From positions 1 through 11,775 of the forward strand of contig JAGWSK010000541.1 of NCBI GenBank assembly GCA_028869355.1: a stretch of DNA of 11,775 bases, written 5' to 3'. Below are positions 1 through 6,395 of the stretch, in pieces. Made by a program: the position numbers and the translations under genes. Position 1 is the stretch's first letter; the number at the start of each line of letters is the position of its first letter. The stretch comes from Alphaproteobacteria bacterium. Lineage in GTDB: Bacteria; Pseudomonadota; Alphaproteobacteria; Micropepsales; Micropepsaceae. The notes below the pieces were generated by a model, which had not been told where the DNA came from, ran no database searches, and saw only the letters and a list, made by a program, of their open reading frames with translations.

Positions 1-315
1 CCGGAAAAACTCGAAGCATTCGGGCAGGAGCTGATTGCGGCGCTGAAGACCGTTTATGATCCGGAAATACCCGTCGATATCTACGAACTCGGACTGATCT
101 ATAAGCTCGATGTTGCCGACAATCTCGACGTGACGGTCGATATGACGCTGACAGCGCCGGGCTGTCCGGTCGCCGGGGAGATGCCGAATATGGTTCGCAG
201 CGCGCTCCAGGGCGTTCCCGGGGTCGGCGAGGTAACGGTCAACATGACTTTCGATCCTCCGTGGACACCCGAACGTATGTCCGAAGAAGCCAAACTTGAA
301 TTGAACATGTTTTAG
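1..315 (+). CDS. sufT: SUF system Fe-S assembly protein SufT (DUF59/MIP18 family), 3' part
   Basis: The reading frame is open from the first base and ends at TAG 313-315, giving 104 visible residues; the N-terminus lies outside the window. The segment DPEIPVDIYELGLIY (visible residues 20-34), TAPGCP (51-56, with the conserved Cys55) and the closing DPPW (85-88) are the hallmarks of the DUF59/MIP18 family. Family knowledge: these proteins help Fe-S cluster maturation or transfer in the cytoplasm, and in alphaproteobacteria one is encoded inside the suf operon. The sufA-type gene starts two bases after this stop, which suggests translational coupling and supports the SUF assignment over the related phenylacetate protein PaaD. 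Any upstream sufBCDS genes would be left of the window and are inferred, not seen. Confidence 0.9.
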   Translation, partial: PEKLEAFGQELIAALKTVYDPEIPVDIYELGLIYKLDVADNLDVTVDMTLTAPGCPVAGEMPNMVRSALQGVPGVGEVTVNMTFDPPWTPERMSEEAKLELNMF

Positions 316-317
316 CC

Positions 318-725
318 ATGACAGCTGCACGTACCACCACCACACGGCCACGCCGTGAACGCCCAAAGGTGCTGCGCCTCACCGACGCGGCCGCGGCCCG
401 GATTCACGAGATCATGGAAAAATCCGATGGCCGTTTCATCGGCGTGCGCGTCGGGGTGAAGAACGGCGGATGCGCCGGAATGAGCTACACCATGGATTAC
501 GCGGAATCGCAGAACCAACTCGATGAGGTGGTTGAAGACAAAGGCGTCCGTATACTGATTGATCCGAAGGCGGTGATGTTCCTGATCGGGACCGAGATGG
601 ATTATGCACGTGAAAAACTCGCGTCCCGCTTCATATTCCGCAATCCGAATCAGACCGAGGCTTGCGGTTGCGGCGAGTCGGTGATGATTCGTCCAGCCTC
701 TCCGAACGGCGAGTCCGACGCCTGA
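318..725 (+). CDS. sufA: A-type Fe-S cluster carrier SufA/IscA (HesB family)
   Basis: This is a complete 135-residue protein. The A-type carrier core runs from about residue 18 to 125. The three cluster-ligand cysteines are present: Cys52 in GGCAGMSY, and Cys116 and Cys118 in ACGCGES near the C-terminus. Family knowledge: SufA/IscA proteins accept a cluster from the SufBCD scaffold and pass it to apoproteins in the cytoplasm. The first 17 residues are a basic, Thr/Arg-rich extension before the core (TTTTRPRRERPK), slightly longer than in minimal IscA proteins. The ATG is two bases after the sufT stop, so the two are very likely co-transcribed and perhaps translationally coupled. The position after sufT favours the name sufA over iscA or erpA, although the fold alone cannot separate them. 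Confidence 0.92.
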   Translation: MTAARTTTTRPRRERPKVLRLTDAAAARIHEIMEKSDGRFIGVRVGVKNGGCAGMSYTMDYAESQNQLDEVVEDKGVRILIDPKAVMFLIGTEMDYAREKLASRFIFRNPNQTEACGCGESVMIRPASPNGESDA

Positions 726-762
726 GTTAACCAATTGGCGCGGGATTCGCTGAACGATTCCC

Positions 763-791
763 TTGACATTAACCAATGGTGTCCATAGCTT
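763..791 (+). promoter_or_regulatory. Candidate sigma-70 promoter upstream of the PilZ-methyltransferase gene
   Basis: A perfect -35 hexamer TTGACA is at 763-768. With a 17-base spacer the matching -10 would be TAGCTT at 786-791, which keeps only T1, A2 and T6 of TATAAT. A weak -10 of this kind is compatible with an activator-dependent promoter, and the CtrA-like box begins inside it at 790. The predicted start near 798 would leave a leader of about 95 bases before the ATG at 894. This is an inference from motif spacing only. Confidence 0.32.
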
Positions 792-804
792 AACGATTCG
801 TTAA
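790..804 (+). promoter_or_regulatory. CtrA-like binding box (TTAAC-N6-TTAAC)
   Basis: TTAACGATTCGTTAA is a perfect 7-bp inverted repeat around one central base and also fits the CtrA full site TTAA-N7-TTAA; with the next base (C805) it reads TTAAC-N6-TTAAC. It continues into TTAACCAT at 801-808, which resembles the CtrA half-site form. Further TTAACCA copies are at 727-733 and 769-775. CtrA is the essential cell-cycle response regulator of many alphaproteobacteria. The box is about 90 bases upstream of the only downstream gene, at 894, and overlaps the -10 end of the candidate promoter, so either activation or repression is possible. Sequence match only; ctrA itself is not in the window. Confidence 0.55.
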
Positions 805-893
805 CCATGATTCGCGCTCGCGGTGGCGGCGTGGAAGCATGGTGAAACGCGTTCAGGACTGCGCCATTAGCGCGTCTGCGTCGGGGGGTATAG

Positions 894-2339
894 ATGCTCG
901 CGTATGAGGAGCTTAAAGGCTCGCTCGGTTGTTCAATCCGTGTCCGGGCGCCGCGTTATGATGCGCACAAGCTGTTCCCCAGTTTTGCCCCCCGGGTCTG
1001 GATCGGATCCACGTCGTTCAAACTTCACAATATCAGTCTCGGCGGACTGGCAGTGGTCTGCAACCATGCGACCACTGATATTCCCGAAGTGGGTGATGTC
1101 GTTCCGCTGTCGATTCAACAGTCGGGACACTTGATCTTTGAAGCCAACGCAAAGACGGTACGGCGCGAGAATACGGTTTTTGGGTCGAAGATCGCATTCA
1201 GCCTGGTCAATAGTTTCATCGAACTGGACAAGTTGCTGTCACGCAATGTGCAGGCGCGGATTGCCGCACAATCGGTTGCAACAAATTCCGATGCGGCCCG
1301 GCTGGTGCCACAGGAATACCGCGCGCTCTGTGCCGATTTCCTCAAGGTTCTGCGCTCATATCGTGACTTGCTGCAGGAAGGCGAGACCCTGGCCCGTTCC
1401 TTCGGGCGCGGATTTGACGGGGACAGCGCCTATGATGCTTGCGAGCCGCGGATTCTGCAGAACTGGCGTTCGCTCTGGCGCACCGGGAACGATCTGGTCC
1501 GCAGTGTGATGCCGGACCCGGCCGCGCGGGACGCGGTGAAGCATTTTACCGAAATGGTGATCACGCCCGAGATGCGTCACGCAGCCATCGTCGATCGCAG
1601 CTATTCCAAGCCGCTTGGCTATCCCGGTGATTTCGAAGTGATGAATCTCGTCTACGCATGGGAACGCCGCGGCGCCGATGTTTACAGCCAACTTCTGCAC
1701 CGGGTTGGCCTGGATGTGGCAGAGTGCATCCGCACGCGCATGGAAGTGGTGCTCAAAACAATCGAGTCGGTGGTCGCGGCCAGGGGCAACCATAGAATCG
1801 TGCGGGTGTTGAGTCTTGGCAGCGGGGCGGCACGGGAAGTCGAGCTGTATCTTTCAAAAACCGGATTACAGGGCCGGCATGTCGAATTCACCCTTGTCGA
1901 TCCCGAACAGTCTGCGTTGAATTACGCACTGGAAAAGACCTGGCCGTATGTCCTCAATTCAGCCGGTCACGCGTCTGTCCAATGCCTGCATCTTTCTTTC
2001 GTAGACATGCTGCGCGGCGGTGGGGCATTCCATAGTTTGCCTCCGCAGGACCTGATCTACTCGGTGGGGCTGCTCGATTATCTCGCCGACCGGCGGGTCC
2101 ACAGCATTGTGCAGCGTCTGTACGGACTGCTGGCGCCGGGCGGGGTGATGGTCGCCGGCAACATGAACGAGACGCCCCTGAGCACGCTCTGGCCGATGGA
2201 GTTCATCAGCGACTGGTCGCTCTATTATAGAAGCGAGTCGGAGATGCTGGGCTGGACCGAGGGTCTCAATCCTGCAAGCGCCTGGACCGAGACTGATTCG
2301 ACCGGCCGCGTCCGCCTGCTGCACATTCAGAAGGTCTAA
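894..2339 (+). CDS. PilZ-like domain fused to a class I SAM-dependent methyltransferase
   Basis: This is a 481-residue protein with no signal peptide or TM segment, so probably cytoplasmic. Residues about 12-125 look like a PilZ beta-barrel: the N-x-S-x-x-G element is at N46-S48-G51 (HNISLGG), followed by VGDVVPLSI and an acidic/hydrophobic tail typical of the fold. The partner RxxxR motif is not exact; only R16, R18 and R21 lie nearby, so c-di-GMP binding is uncertain. Residues about 140-290 are a linker containing SKPLGYPGDFEVM (238-250), a signature I associate with methyltransferases annotated as making 3-hydroxypalmitate methyl ester (extracellular-factor type); that link is from memory and is tentative. 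Residues about 300-481 form the methyltransferase: motif I VLSLGSGAARE (305-315), acidic D336 in LVDPE, DLIYSVGLLDYL (386-397) and LLAPGGVMVAGNMNE (412-426). ATG 894 is preceded by a G-rich stretch (882-887) usable as a ribosome-binding site. Its stop is 3 bp from the convergent kinase stop. The substrate is unknown. Confidence 0.82.
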   Translation: MLAYEELKGSLGCSIRVRAPRYDAHKLFPSFAPRVWIGSTSFKLHNISLGGLAVVCNHATTDIPEVGDVVPLSIQQSGHLIFEANAKTVRRENTVFGSKIAFSLVNSFIELDKLLSRNVQARIAAQSVATNSDAARLVPQEYRALCADFLKVLRSYRDLLQEGETLARSFGRGFDGDSAYDACEPRILQNWRSLWRTGNDLVRSVMPDPAARDAVKHFTEMVITPEMRHAAIVDRSYSKPLGYPGDFEVMNLVYAWERRGADVYSQLLHRVGLDVAECIRTRMEVVLKTIESVVAARGNHRIVRVLSLGSGAAREVELYLSKTGLQGRHVEFTLVDPEQSALNYALEKTWPYVLNSAGHASVQCLHLSFVDMLRGGGAFHSLPPQDLIYSVGLLDYLADRRVHSIVQRLYGLLAPGGVMVAGNMNETPLSTLWPMEFISDWSLYYRSESEMLGWTEGLNPASAWTETDSTGRVRLLHIQKV

Positions 2340-2342
2340 CCG

Positions 2343-3770
2343 CTAGGCCGCGACACCGGCGGCGGCAGATGCGCCAATGAGACGCCAGGAAGGCAGACGG
2401 ACGGAGATGGTCGTGCCTTTGCCGACCTGGCTTTCGATCTCGAGCGATCCGCCGTGCAATTCGGTCAGTCGCTTCGCATAGGGCAGGCCGAGGCCCACTC
2501 CGCCGTGACGCCGTGAATAGCTGGTTTCCACTTGCTCGAACGGCCGCAGCACGCGCTCGAGATTTTCCGGCGCGATTCCGATTCCAGTATCTCCGATCCT
2601 GAACGTCACTCCCTTTTCCGGATGAGCAGAGACTTGCATCCTGACGCTGCCGCCTTCTGGCGTGAACTTGATCGCGTTGGTGATCAGGTTGGAAAAAACC
2701 TGCAGCAGCAGTCTCTCGTCGGCGATAATGCGCACTTCGTGGGACACGCTGCCAAAGGCAAGGCGGACACCGCTCTCATTGGCCCGCATCTGACACATGC
2801 GCATCGAGGCCCGCAGCGTCTCGGCCGCATCGAACTCGGATTCGCTGAGTTCGAGCTTGCCGGACTCGGCCTTCGCCAGGTCGAGGATATCGTTGATGAT
2901 GGCAAGCAAATGTGCGCCGCTTTCGTTGATGTCGCGCGCGTATTCGGTGTATTTCGAATTTCTGATCGGCCCGAAGAGTTCGCGGCTGATAATATCCGAG
3001 AAGCCGATGATCGCATTCAGCGGCGTGCGCAACTCATGGCTCATGGTGGCCAGGAACTCGCCGCGCGACTTGTTGGCCCGCATGGCTTCGGCCAGGGATT
3101 CGGAAACCAGCCAGTTTTTCTCCTCCACAAGCTTTTGGGCGACATAGGCCTGGCGCATATAGAGTTCCTGGATATATGCGGCGAGCAGACCGACTCCGCT
3201 TGCCATTCCGAGGAAGAAATCATTGGAGATAAATACCGGCAGTGGAATCGGATTGAGCCACAGCGCGACCACCTGATAACAGCCGAGCAGCCAGATCGAC
3301 ACCGCAGCCGAATAAAGGAAGTTCAGGCGGATGAGATTGCCGCAATAGCCGACGATCAGGATGAGGCCCGCATAATAGAGAGTGTTGGACGGCGCTCCCA
3401 TGATGGCGGTCATTGCCACCACGCCCATTCCGCAAGCCATCATCGCGACCGAGAGAGCCGGTTGGATGATGCGGTAGAAGTCTGCCCGGAACGTCAGCAG
3501 GAAAACGATCACCAGAATCGGTGTCACCAGCCCGAAGCGGATCATGAGGACGGCGAAACGCGCGGGATCTCCCAACACAATGTCCAGCGCGCCGAATGCC
3601 ATGTAGAGCACGATGCCGGCGAACTGATAGGCGCGGACAAAGCGGATCGACTGCGCCAGCGTATCACGCTGGAACAAGGTTTCAGCGCGCGCGTCCCTGA
3701 ACTGGAGATTGAATCGGTCCAGCTCGAAACGCGGCTTACCAGCCTCCGCCCAGTCGTTACCCCAATTCAT
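2343..3770 (-). CDS. Six-TM sensor histidine kinase with DivJ/PleC-like catalytic core
   Basis: Starting at ATG 3770 the protein has 475 residues. About 45 soluble N-terminal residues (FELDRFNLQFRDARAE) are followed by six predicted membrane segments, roughly at 48-66, 73-93, 103-123, 131-146, 150-172 and 183-201; this layout recalls the membrane domain in front of some class III adenylate cyclases (impression only). A short coiled linker leads to HisKA with phosphoacceptor His245 in FLATMSHELRTPLNAIIGFS, then HATPase_c with the N box NLITNAIKFT (361-370), G1 DTGIGIA (394-400), F box PFEQ (410-413) and G2 GVGLGLP (424-430). No receiver or PAS domain is present, so a separate response regulator is needed and none is encoded nearby. 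The DHp sequence, including the LFGPI..KY.EYA..I..SG.HLL stretch, resembles DivJ/PleC-type kinases. A GTG at 3830 would add 20 residues; I prefer ATG 3770 because AAGAG lies 10-14 bases before it and the GTG has no convincing ribosome-binding site. Confidence 0.9.
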   Translation of the reverse strand: MNWGNDWAEAGKPRFELDRFNLQFRDARAETLFQRDTLAQSIRFVRAYQFAGIVLYMAFGALDIVLGDPARFAVLMIRFGLVTPILVIVFLLTFRADFYRIIQPALSVAMMACGMGVVAMTAIMGAPSNTLYYAGLILIVGYCGNLIRLNFLYSAAVSIWLLGCYQVVALWLNPIPLPVFISNDFFLGMASGVGLLAAYIQELYMRQAYVAQKLVEEKNWLVSESLAEAMRANKSRGEFLATMSHELRTPLNAIIGFSDIISRELFGPIRNSKYTEYARDINESGAHLLAIINDILDLAKAESGKLELSESEFDAAETLRASMRMCQMRANESGVRLAFGSVSHEVRIIADERLLLQVFSNLITNAIKFTPEGGSVRMQVSAHPEKGVTFRIGDTGIGIAPENLERVLRPFEQVETSYSRRHGGVGLGLPYAKRLTELHGGSLEIESQVGKGTTISVRLPSWRLIGASAAAGVAA

Positions 3771-3788
3771 CGGTTGCAACTCTTGAAC

Positions 3789-3816
3789 TTTTCCCGGCCA
3801 CGCGATGCCGGGAAAA
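3789..3816. repeat. Perfect 10-bp inverted repeat just upstream of the kinase ATG
   Basis: TTTTCCCGGC (3789-3798) and GCCGGGAAAA (3807-3816) are perfectly complementary around an 8-base loop. On the minus strand the hairpin ends 18 bases before the preferred kinase start at 3770. The bases after the stem on that strand are A-rich, not T-rich, so this is not a normal intrinsic terminator. It could be a leader hairpin or a dimeric regulator site; if the GTG at 3830 were the true start it would be coding. Confidence 0.6.
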
Positions 3817-3856
3817 CGCCCTTCGTCCACGCCGGAGCCTAATCGGCCTGCTCCAG

Positions 3857-3885
3857 CCCGAAAGTTTTAAACGATTCGGGGTTAA
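3857..3885 (-). promoter_or_regulatory. Dyad and TTAACC half-site upstream of the kinase gene
   Basis: CCCGAA (3857-3862) and TTCGGG (3875-3880) form a 6-bp dyad with a 12-base loop. It overlaps the octamer AACGATTC (3870-3877), also present at 753-760 and 792-799 in front of the methyltransferase gene. TTAA lies at 3867-3870, and TTAACC reads on the minus strand at 3885-3880. The spacing between the TTAA units is 11 rather than 7, so at best this is a CtrA half-site. No good -35/-10 pair was found. Low confidence. Confidence 0.25.
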
Positions 3886-3924
3886 TATTTCGGAAATACA
3901 TTCAATGGACTGGCGCCAAATTGC

Positions 3925-4809
3925 CTAGGCGGAATGCCGCAGAGCGTTGATGATCAGGCGCAAGGCCGGCGCGATGTCCGGCCGCGCGAGGCCCACAGCG
4001 AGGTTGGCGTGCAGGAATCCGACCTTGTCGCCACAATCATATCGGGCACAACTGGTTGTCACGGCGTGGAACGGGAGCCTTCCGAGCAACCGCGCCATGG
4101 CATCGGTCAACTGAATCTCATTGCCGGCGCCGCGCTCCCGCCGCTCCAGTTCGGAGAAGATTTCCGGCGGGAGGATATATCTGCCGATGATACAGAGGTT
4201 GGAAGGCGCCTCCGCGGGCTTCGGCTTTTCGACCACGCCGAGGACTTCGGTAATCGGTCCTTTGCTCGGGCCGGGTGCAATCACGCCATAGCGCTGGGTT
4301 TCCTCGCGCGGCTTTTCCTCGGCCGCCACCACGACGCCGCCGCCGATTTCACGCCAGGCAGCGACCATTTGCTTTAGCGCACCAGGCTGTCCGACCATCA
4401 GGTCATCCGGCAGCACCACGGCGAAGGGTTCATTGCCGACCAGATGCTGCGCGCAGAGGACCGCGTGCCCCAGTCCAAGCGGCTTTTGCTGACGGGTGAA
4501 CGATACCGCGCCGGTATTCGGCAGGCTTTCGAGAAGGCCATGCAGTTCTTTGGTTTTTTCACGCGCGGACAGCAGCGATTCCAGCTCATAGGCGTGGTCG
4601 AAATGGTCCTCGATGACATGCTTGCCGCGTCCGGTGACGAAGATGAATTGTTCGATTCCGGCTTCGCGCGCTTCTTCGACGCCATATTGGATGACCGGCT
4701 TATCGATGACTGGGAGCATTTCTTTGGGAATGGCTTTGGTGGCGGGCAGGAAACGCGTGCCCATGCCGGCGACGGGAAATACGGCTTTACGGATGCGCGG
4801 TGCGGGCAT
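3925..4809 (-). CDS. galU: UTP--glucose-1-phosphate uridylyltransferase GalU
   Basis: This is a 294-residue cytoplasmic enzyme of normal family length that converts UTP and glucose-1-phosphate into UDP-glucose and pyrophosphate. The nucleotide-binding loop GMGTRFLPATKAIPKEMLP is at residues 15-33, with catalytic-region Arg19 and Lys29. Further family motifs are QQKPLGLGHAV (107-117), the metal/UTP-site LPDD (133-136), the sugar-site VEKP (193-196), GNEIQLTDA (229-237) and RYDCGDKVG (256-264). The start is ATG at 4809 with GGA about 9 bases upstream. It follows ugd on the same strand after a 200-base gap, so the product of this gene feeds the enzyme encoded next to it. The gap is long enough for a separate promoter. 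No frameshift or odd residue is seen. Confidence 0.97.
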   Translation of the reverse strand: MPAPRIRKAVFPVAGMGTRFLPATKAIPKEMLPVIDKPVIQYGVEEAREAGIEQFIFVTGRGKHVIEDHFDHAYELESLLSAREKTKELHGLLESLPNTGAVSFTRQQKPLGLGHAVLCAQHLVGNEPFAVVLPDDLMVGQPGALKQMVAAWREIGGGVVVAAEEKPREETQRYGVIAPGPSKGPITEVLGVVEKPKPAEAPSNLCIIGRYILPPEIFSELERRERGAGNEIQLTDAMARLLGRLPFHAVTTSCARYDCGDKVGFLHANLAVGLARPDIAPALRLIINALRHSA

Positions 4810-4831
4810 GGGGAATCCAGATCATTGGCGC

Positions 4832-4862
4832 AGCATATCAAGAGGTTCAAAGACTTACTCAA
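4832..4862 (-). promoter_or_regulatory. Candidate extended -10 promoter for galU
   Basis: On the minus strand, TGATATGCT carries an extended -10 (TGn) with TATGCT (plus-strand 4832-4837), 4 of 6 matches to TATAAT. A possible -35 TTGAGT lies at 4857-4862 with a long 19-base spacer, which the extended -10 could tolerate. The start would be near 4825, leaving a leader of about 15 bases. The rest of the 200-base ugd-galU gap (4810-5009) holds only a short CGCAA/TTGCG hairpin at 4967-4979 and no gene that I can support. Confidence 0.3.
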
Positions 4863-5009
4863 GGAGCGTCGAAGCATGGCACAGCGCCGGCGCCGTGGTC
4901 CATATGTGAGGAGGGGGCCCGCGGCGTGAATATTTTTCTGACGCGCGGAAACCATTGTCGGATTCCCGCAAGCCTTGCGCCGGGGGCAGAGTAATACGGT
5001 TAACGCGTG

Positions 5010-6326
5010 CTATCCGCTTGCCTGAGCCGCCGGGCGGCCGATGCTGAAATAGGCAAACCCTTCTCTCGCCATTTCCTCCGGCCGGTAAATATTGCGCAGA
5101 TCGATCATCAGCGGCTGCTTCAGCAATTCCCTGGCCTTGCGCAGATCCAGCGCGCGGAATTCGTTCCATTCGGTCAGGATCACGACTCCGTCCGCGTTGC
5201 TGATCGCCGAATAGGCATCATCAAAACACCTGATGGACAGGAGTTTTTCGGCTTCGCGCATGCCTTCGGGGTCATAGGCGTGAATCACGGCGCCCTGTTT
5301 GGCCAGTTCGGGAACAATCACGAGGCTGGGTGCATCGCGCATGTCATCGGTGTTCGGCTTAAAGGTAAGGCCAAGTACGGCAATGGTTTTTCCGGCCACC
5401 CCGCCGAAGGCAGCGACGATTTTGTCGACCATCCGCTCCTTGCGCGCGTCGTTAACGTCCTTCACCGCCTGCACAATGCGCATCGGTGCGCCGGCAAGTT
5501 CGGCGGTGCGCAGAAGCGCGAGAGTGTCCTTGGGAAAGCATGAGCCGCCATAGCCCGGACCCGCGTGGAGAAATTTCGATCCGATGCGGCCGTCCAACCC
5601 GATGCCGCGCGCCACATCCTGAACATCAGCGCCGACCTGTTCGCACAGATCGGCAACCTCATTGATGAAGGTGATTTTGGTCGCAAGGAACGCGTTCGCG
5701 GCGTATTTGATCATCTCGGCGGTTTCGCGCGAGGTGAACAGCATCGGCGTTTCGTTGAGATAAAGCGGCCGATAGAGTTCGCGCATGACAGCGCGCGCTC
5801 TCTCGTTTGCGACGCCGCAAACCACCCGGTCCGGCCGGCGAAAGTCTTCAATGGCGGATCCTTCGCGCAAAAACTCGGGATTGGAACACACATCGAAATC
5901 GGCATCGGGCCGGATTCGGCGGATGGTCTCCTCGATCCTCTGTCCCGTGCCCACCGGGACCGTCGATTTGGTGATGACGACCGTGTAGCCATCGAGGGAG
6001 GCTGCAATTTCTTCCGCGGCGGCGAAGACATAGGACAGATCCGCATGGCCATCGCCGCGCCGCGACGGTGTTCCCACCGCGATGAACACTGCGTCGGCAT
6101 CGTGAACGCTGGTCGCGATCCCGGTTGTGAAGAAGAGACGCGCGGCCTTGACATTATCGGCGACGACTTCGGCAAGTCCGGGTTCGTATATCGGCATGCG
6201 CCCGGACCTGAGGCGGTCGATCTTGGATGCATCTTTGTCGATGCAGACGACGTGATGGCCGAATTCGGAAAAACAAGCGCCGGAGACCAGCCCGACGTAA
6301 CCGGTCCCCATCATTGCAATTTTCAT
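5010..6326 (-). CDS. ugd: UDP-glucose 6-dehydrogenase
   Basis: This is a 438-residue NAD-dependent enzyme that oxidises UDP-glucose in two steps to UDP-glucuronate, in the cytoplasm. The N-terminal Rossmann domain opens with MKIAMMGTGYVGLVSGACFS (GxGYVG) and D30 at the end of the second strand. AVGTP (83-87), STVPVGT (121-127) and NPEFLREG (149-156) are conserved UDPGDH segments. Lys207 and Asn211 lie in the helix EMIKYAANAF. The catalytic cysteine is Cys263 in GPGYGGSCFPKD (257-268), and the C-terminal UDP-binding domain contains LTFKPNTDDMRDAPS (320-334). The length is normal. ATG 6326 lies 69 bases after the recG stop, with a modest GGGCGGG upstream. It precedes galU, which supplies its substrate. 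UDP-glucuronate could serve capsule, exopolysaccharide or glucuronolipid synthesis, but no glycosyltransferase is nearby to decide. The homologous GDP-mannose dehydrogenases are excluded by the overall match to the tuaD/ugd type. Confidence 0.96.
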   Translation of the reverse strand: MKIAMMGTGYVGLVSGACFSEFGHHVVCIDKDASKIDRLRSGRMPIYEPGLAEVVADNVKAARLFFTTGIATSVHDADAVFIAVGTPSRRGDGHADLSYVFAAAEEIAASLDGYTVVITKSTVPVGTGQRIEETIRRIRPDADFDVCSNPEFLREGSAIEDFRRPDRVVCGVANERARAVMRELYRPLYLNETPMLFTSRETAEMIKYAANAFLATKITFINEVADLCEQVGADVQDVARGIGLDGRIGSKFLHAGPGYGGSCFPKDTLALLRTAELAGAPMRIVQAVKDVNDARKERMVDKIVAAFGGVAGKTIAVLGLTFKPNTDDMRDAPSLVIVPELAKQGAVIHAYDPEGMREAEKLLSIRCFDDAYSAISNADGVVILTEWNEFRALDLRKARELLKQPLMIDLRNIYRPEEMAREGFAYFSIGRPAAQASG

Positions 6327-6362
6327 GACCCGCCCGCGTTATGCCTGGTTTTCTGTTTCGCC

Positions 6363-6381
6363 TGCAAAACCCGATTTTGCA
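6363..6381. repeat. 7-bp inverted repeat in the recG-ugd gap
   Basis: TGCAAAA (6363-6369) and TTTTGCA (6375-6381) are perfect complements around CCCGA. The stem is A/T-rich and no T run follows, so it is a weak terminator candidate; a dyad operator for ugd, whose ATG is 37 bases further along the minus strand, is equally possible. It fills much of the 69-base gap between the recG stop and the ugd start. Confidence 0.4.
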
Positions 6382-6395
6382 AGAAAAACATGCCA

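Noticed and set aside
2532..3842. 436-codon open frame antisense to the kinase
   Set aside because: The encoded sequence is rich in His, Asp and Arg with no recognisable domain; it is the mirror of a strongly coding minus-strand gene in GC-rich DNA.
3857..3880. CCCGAA/TTCGGG dyad as a terminator for galU
   Set aside because: The stem is short with a 12-base loop and is followed by CTGGAG on the minus strand instead of a T tract.
4444..4929. 161-codon plus-strand open frame opposite galU
   Set aside because: It mostly overlaps the conserved nucleotide-binding loop of galU on the other strand and has no recognisable product.
4967..4979. CGCAA/TTGCG hairpin after ugd as an intrinsic terminator
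   Set aside because: The stem is only 5 bp with a 3-base loop and no T run follows on the minus strand.
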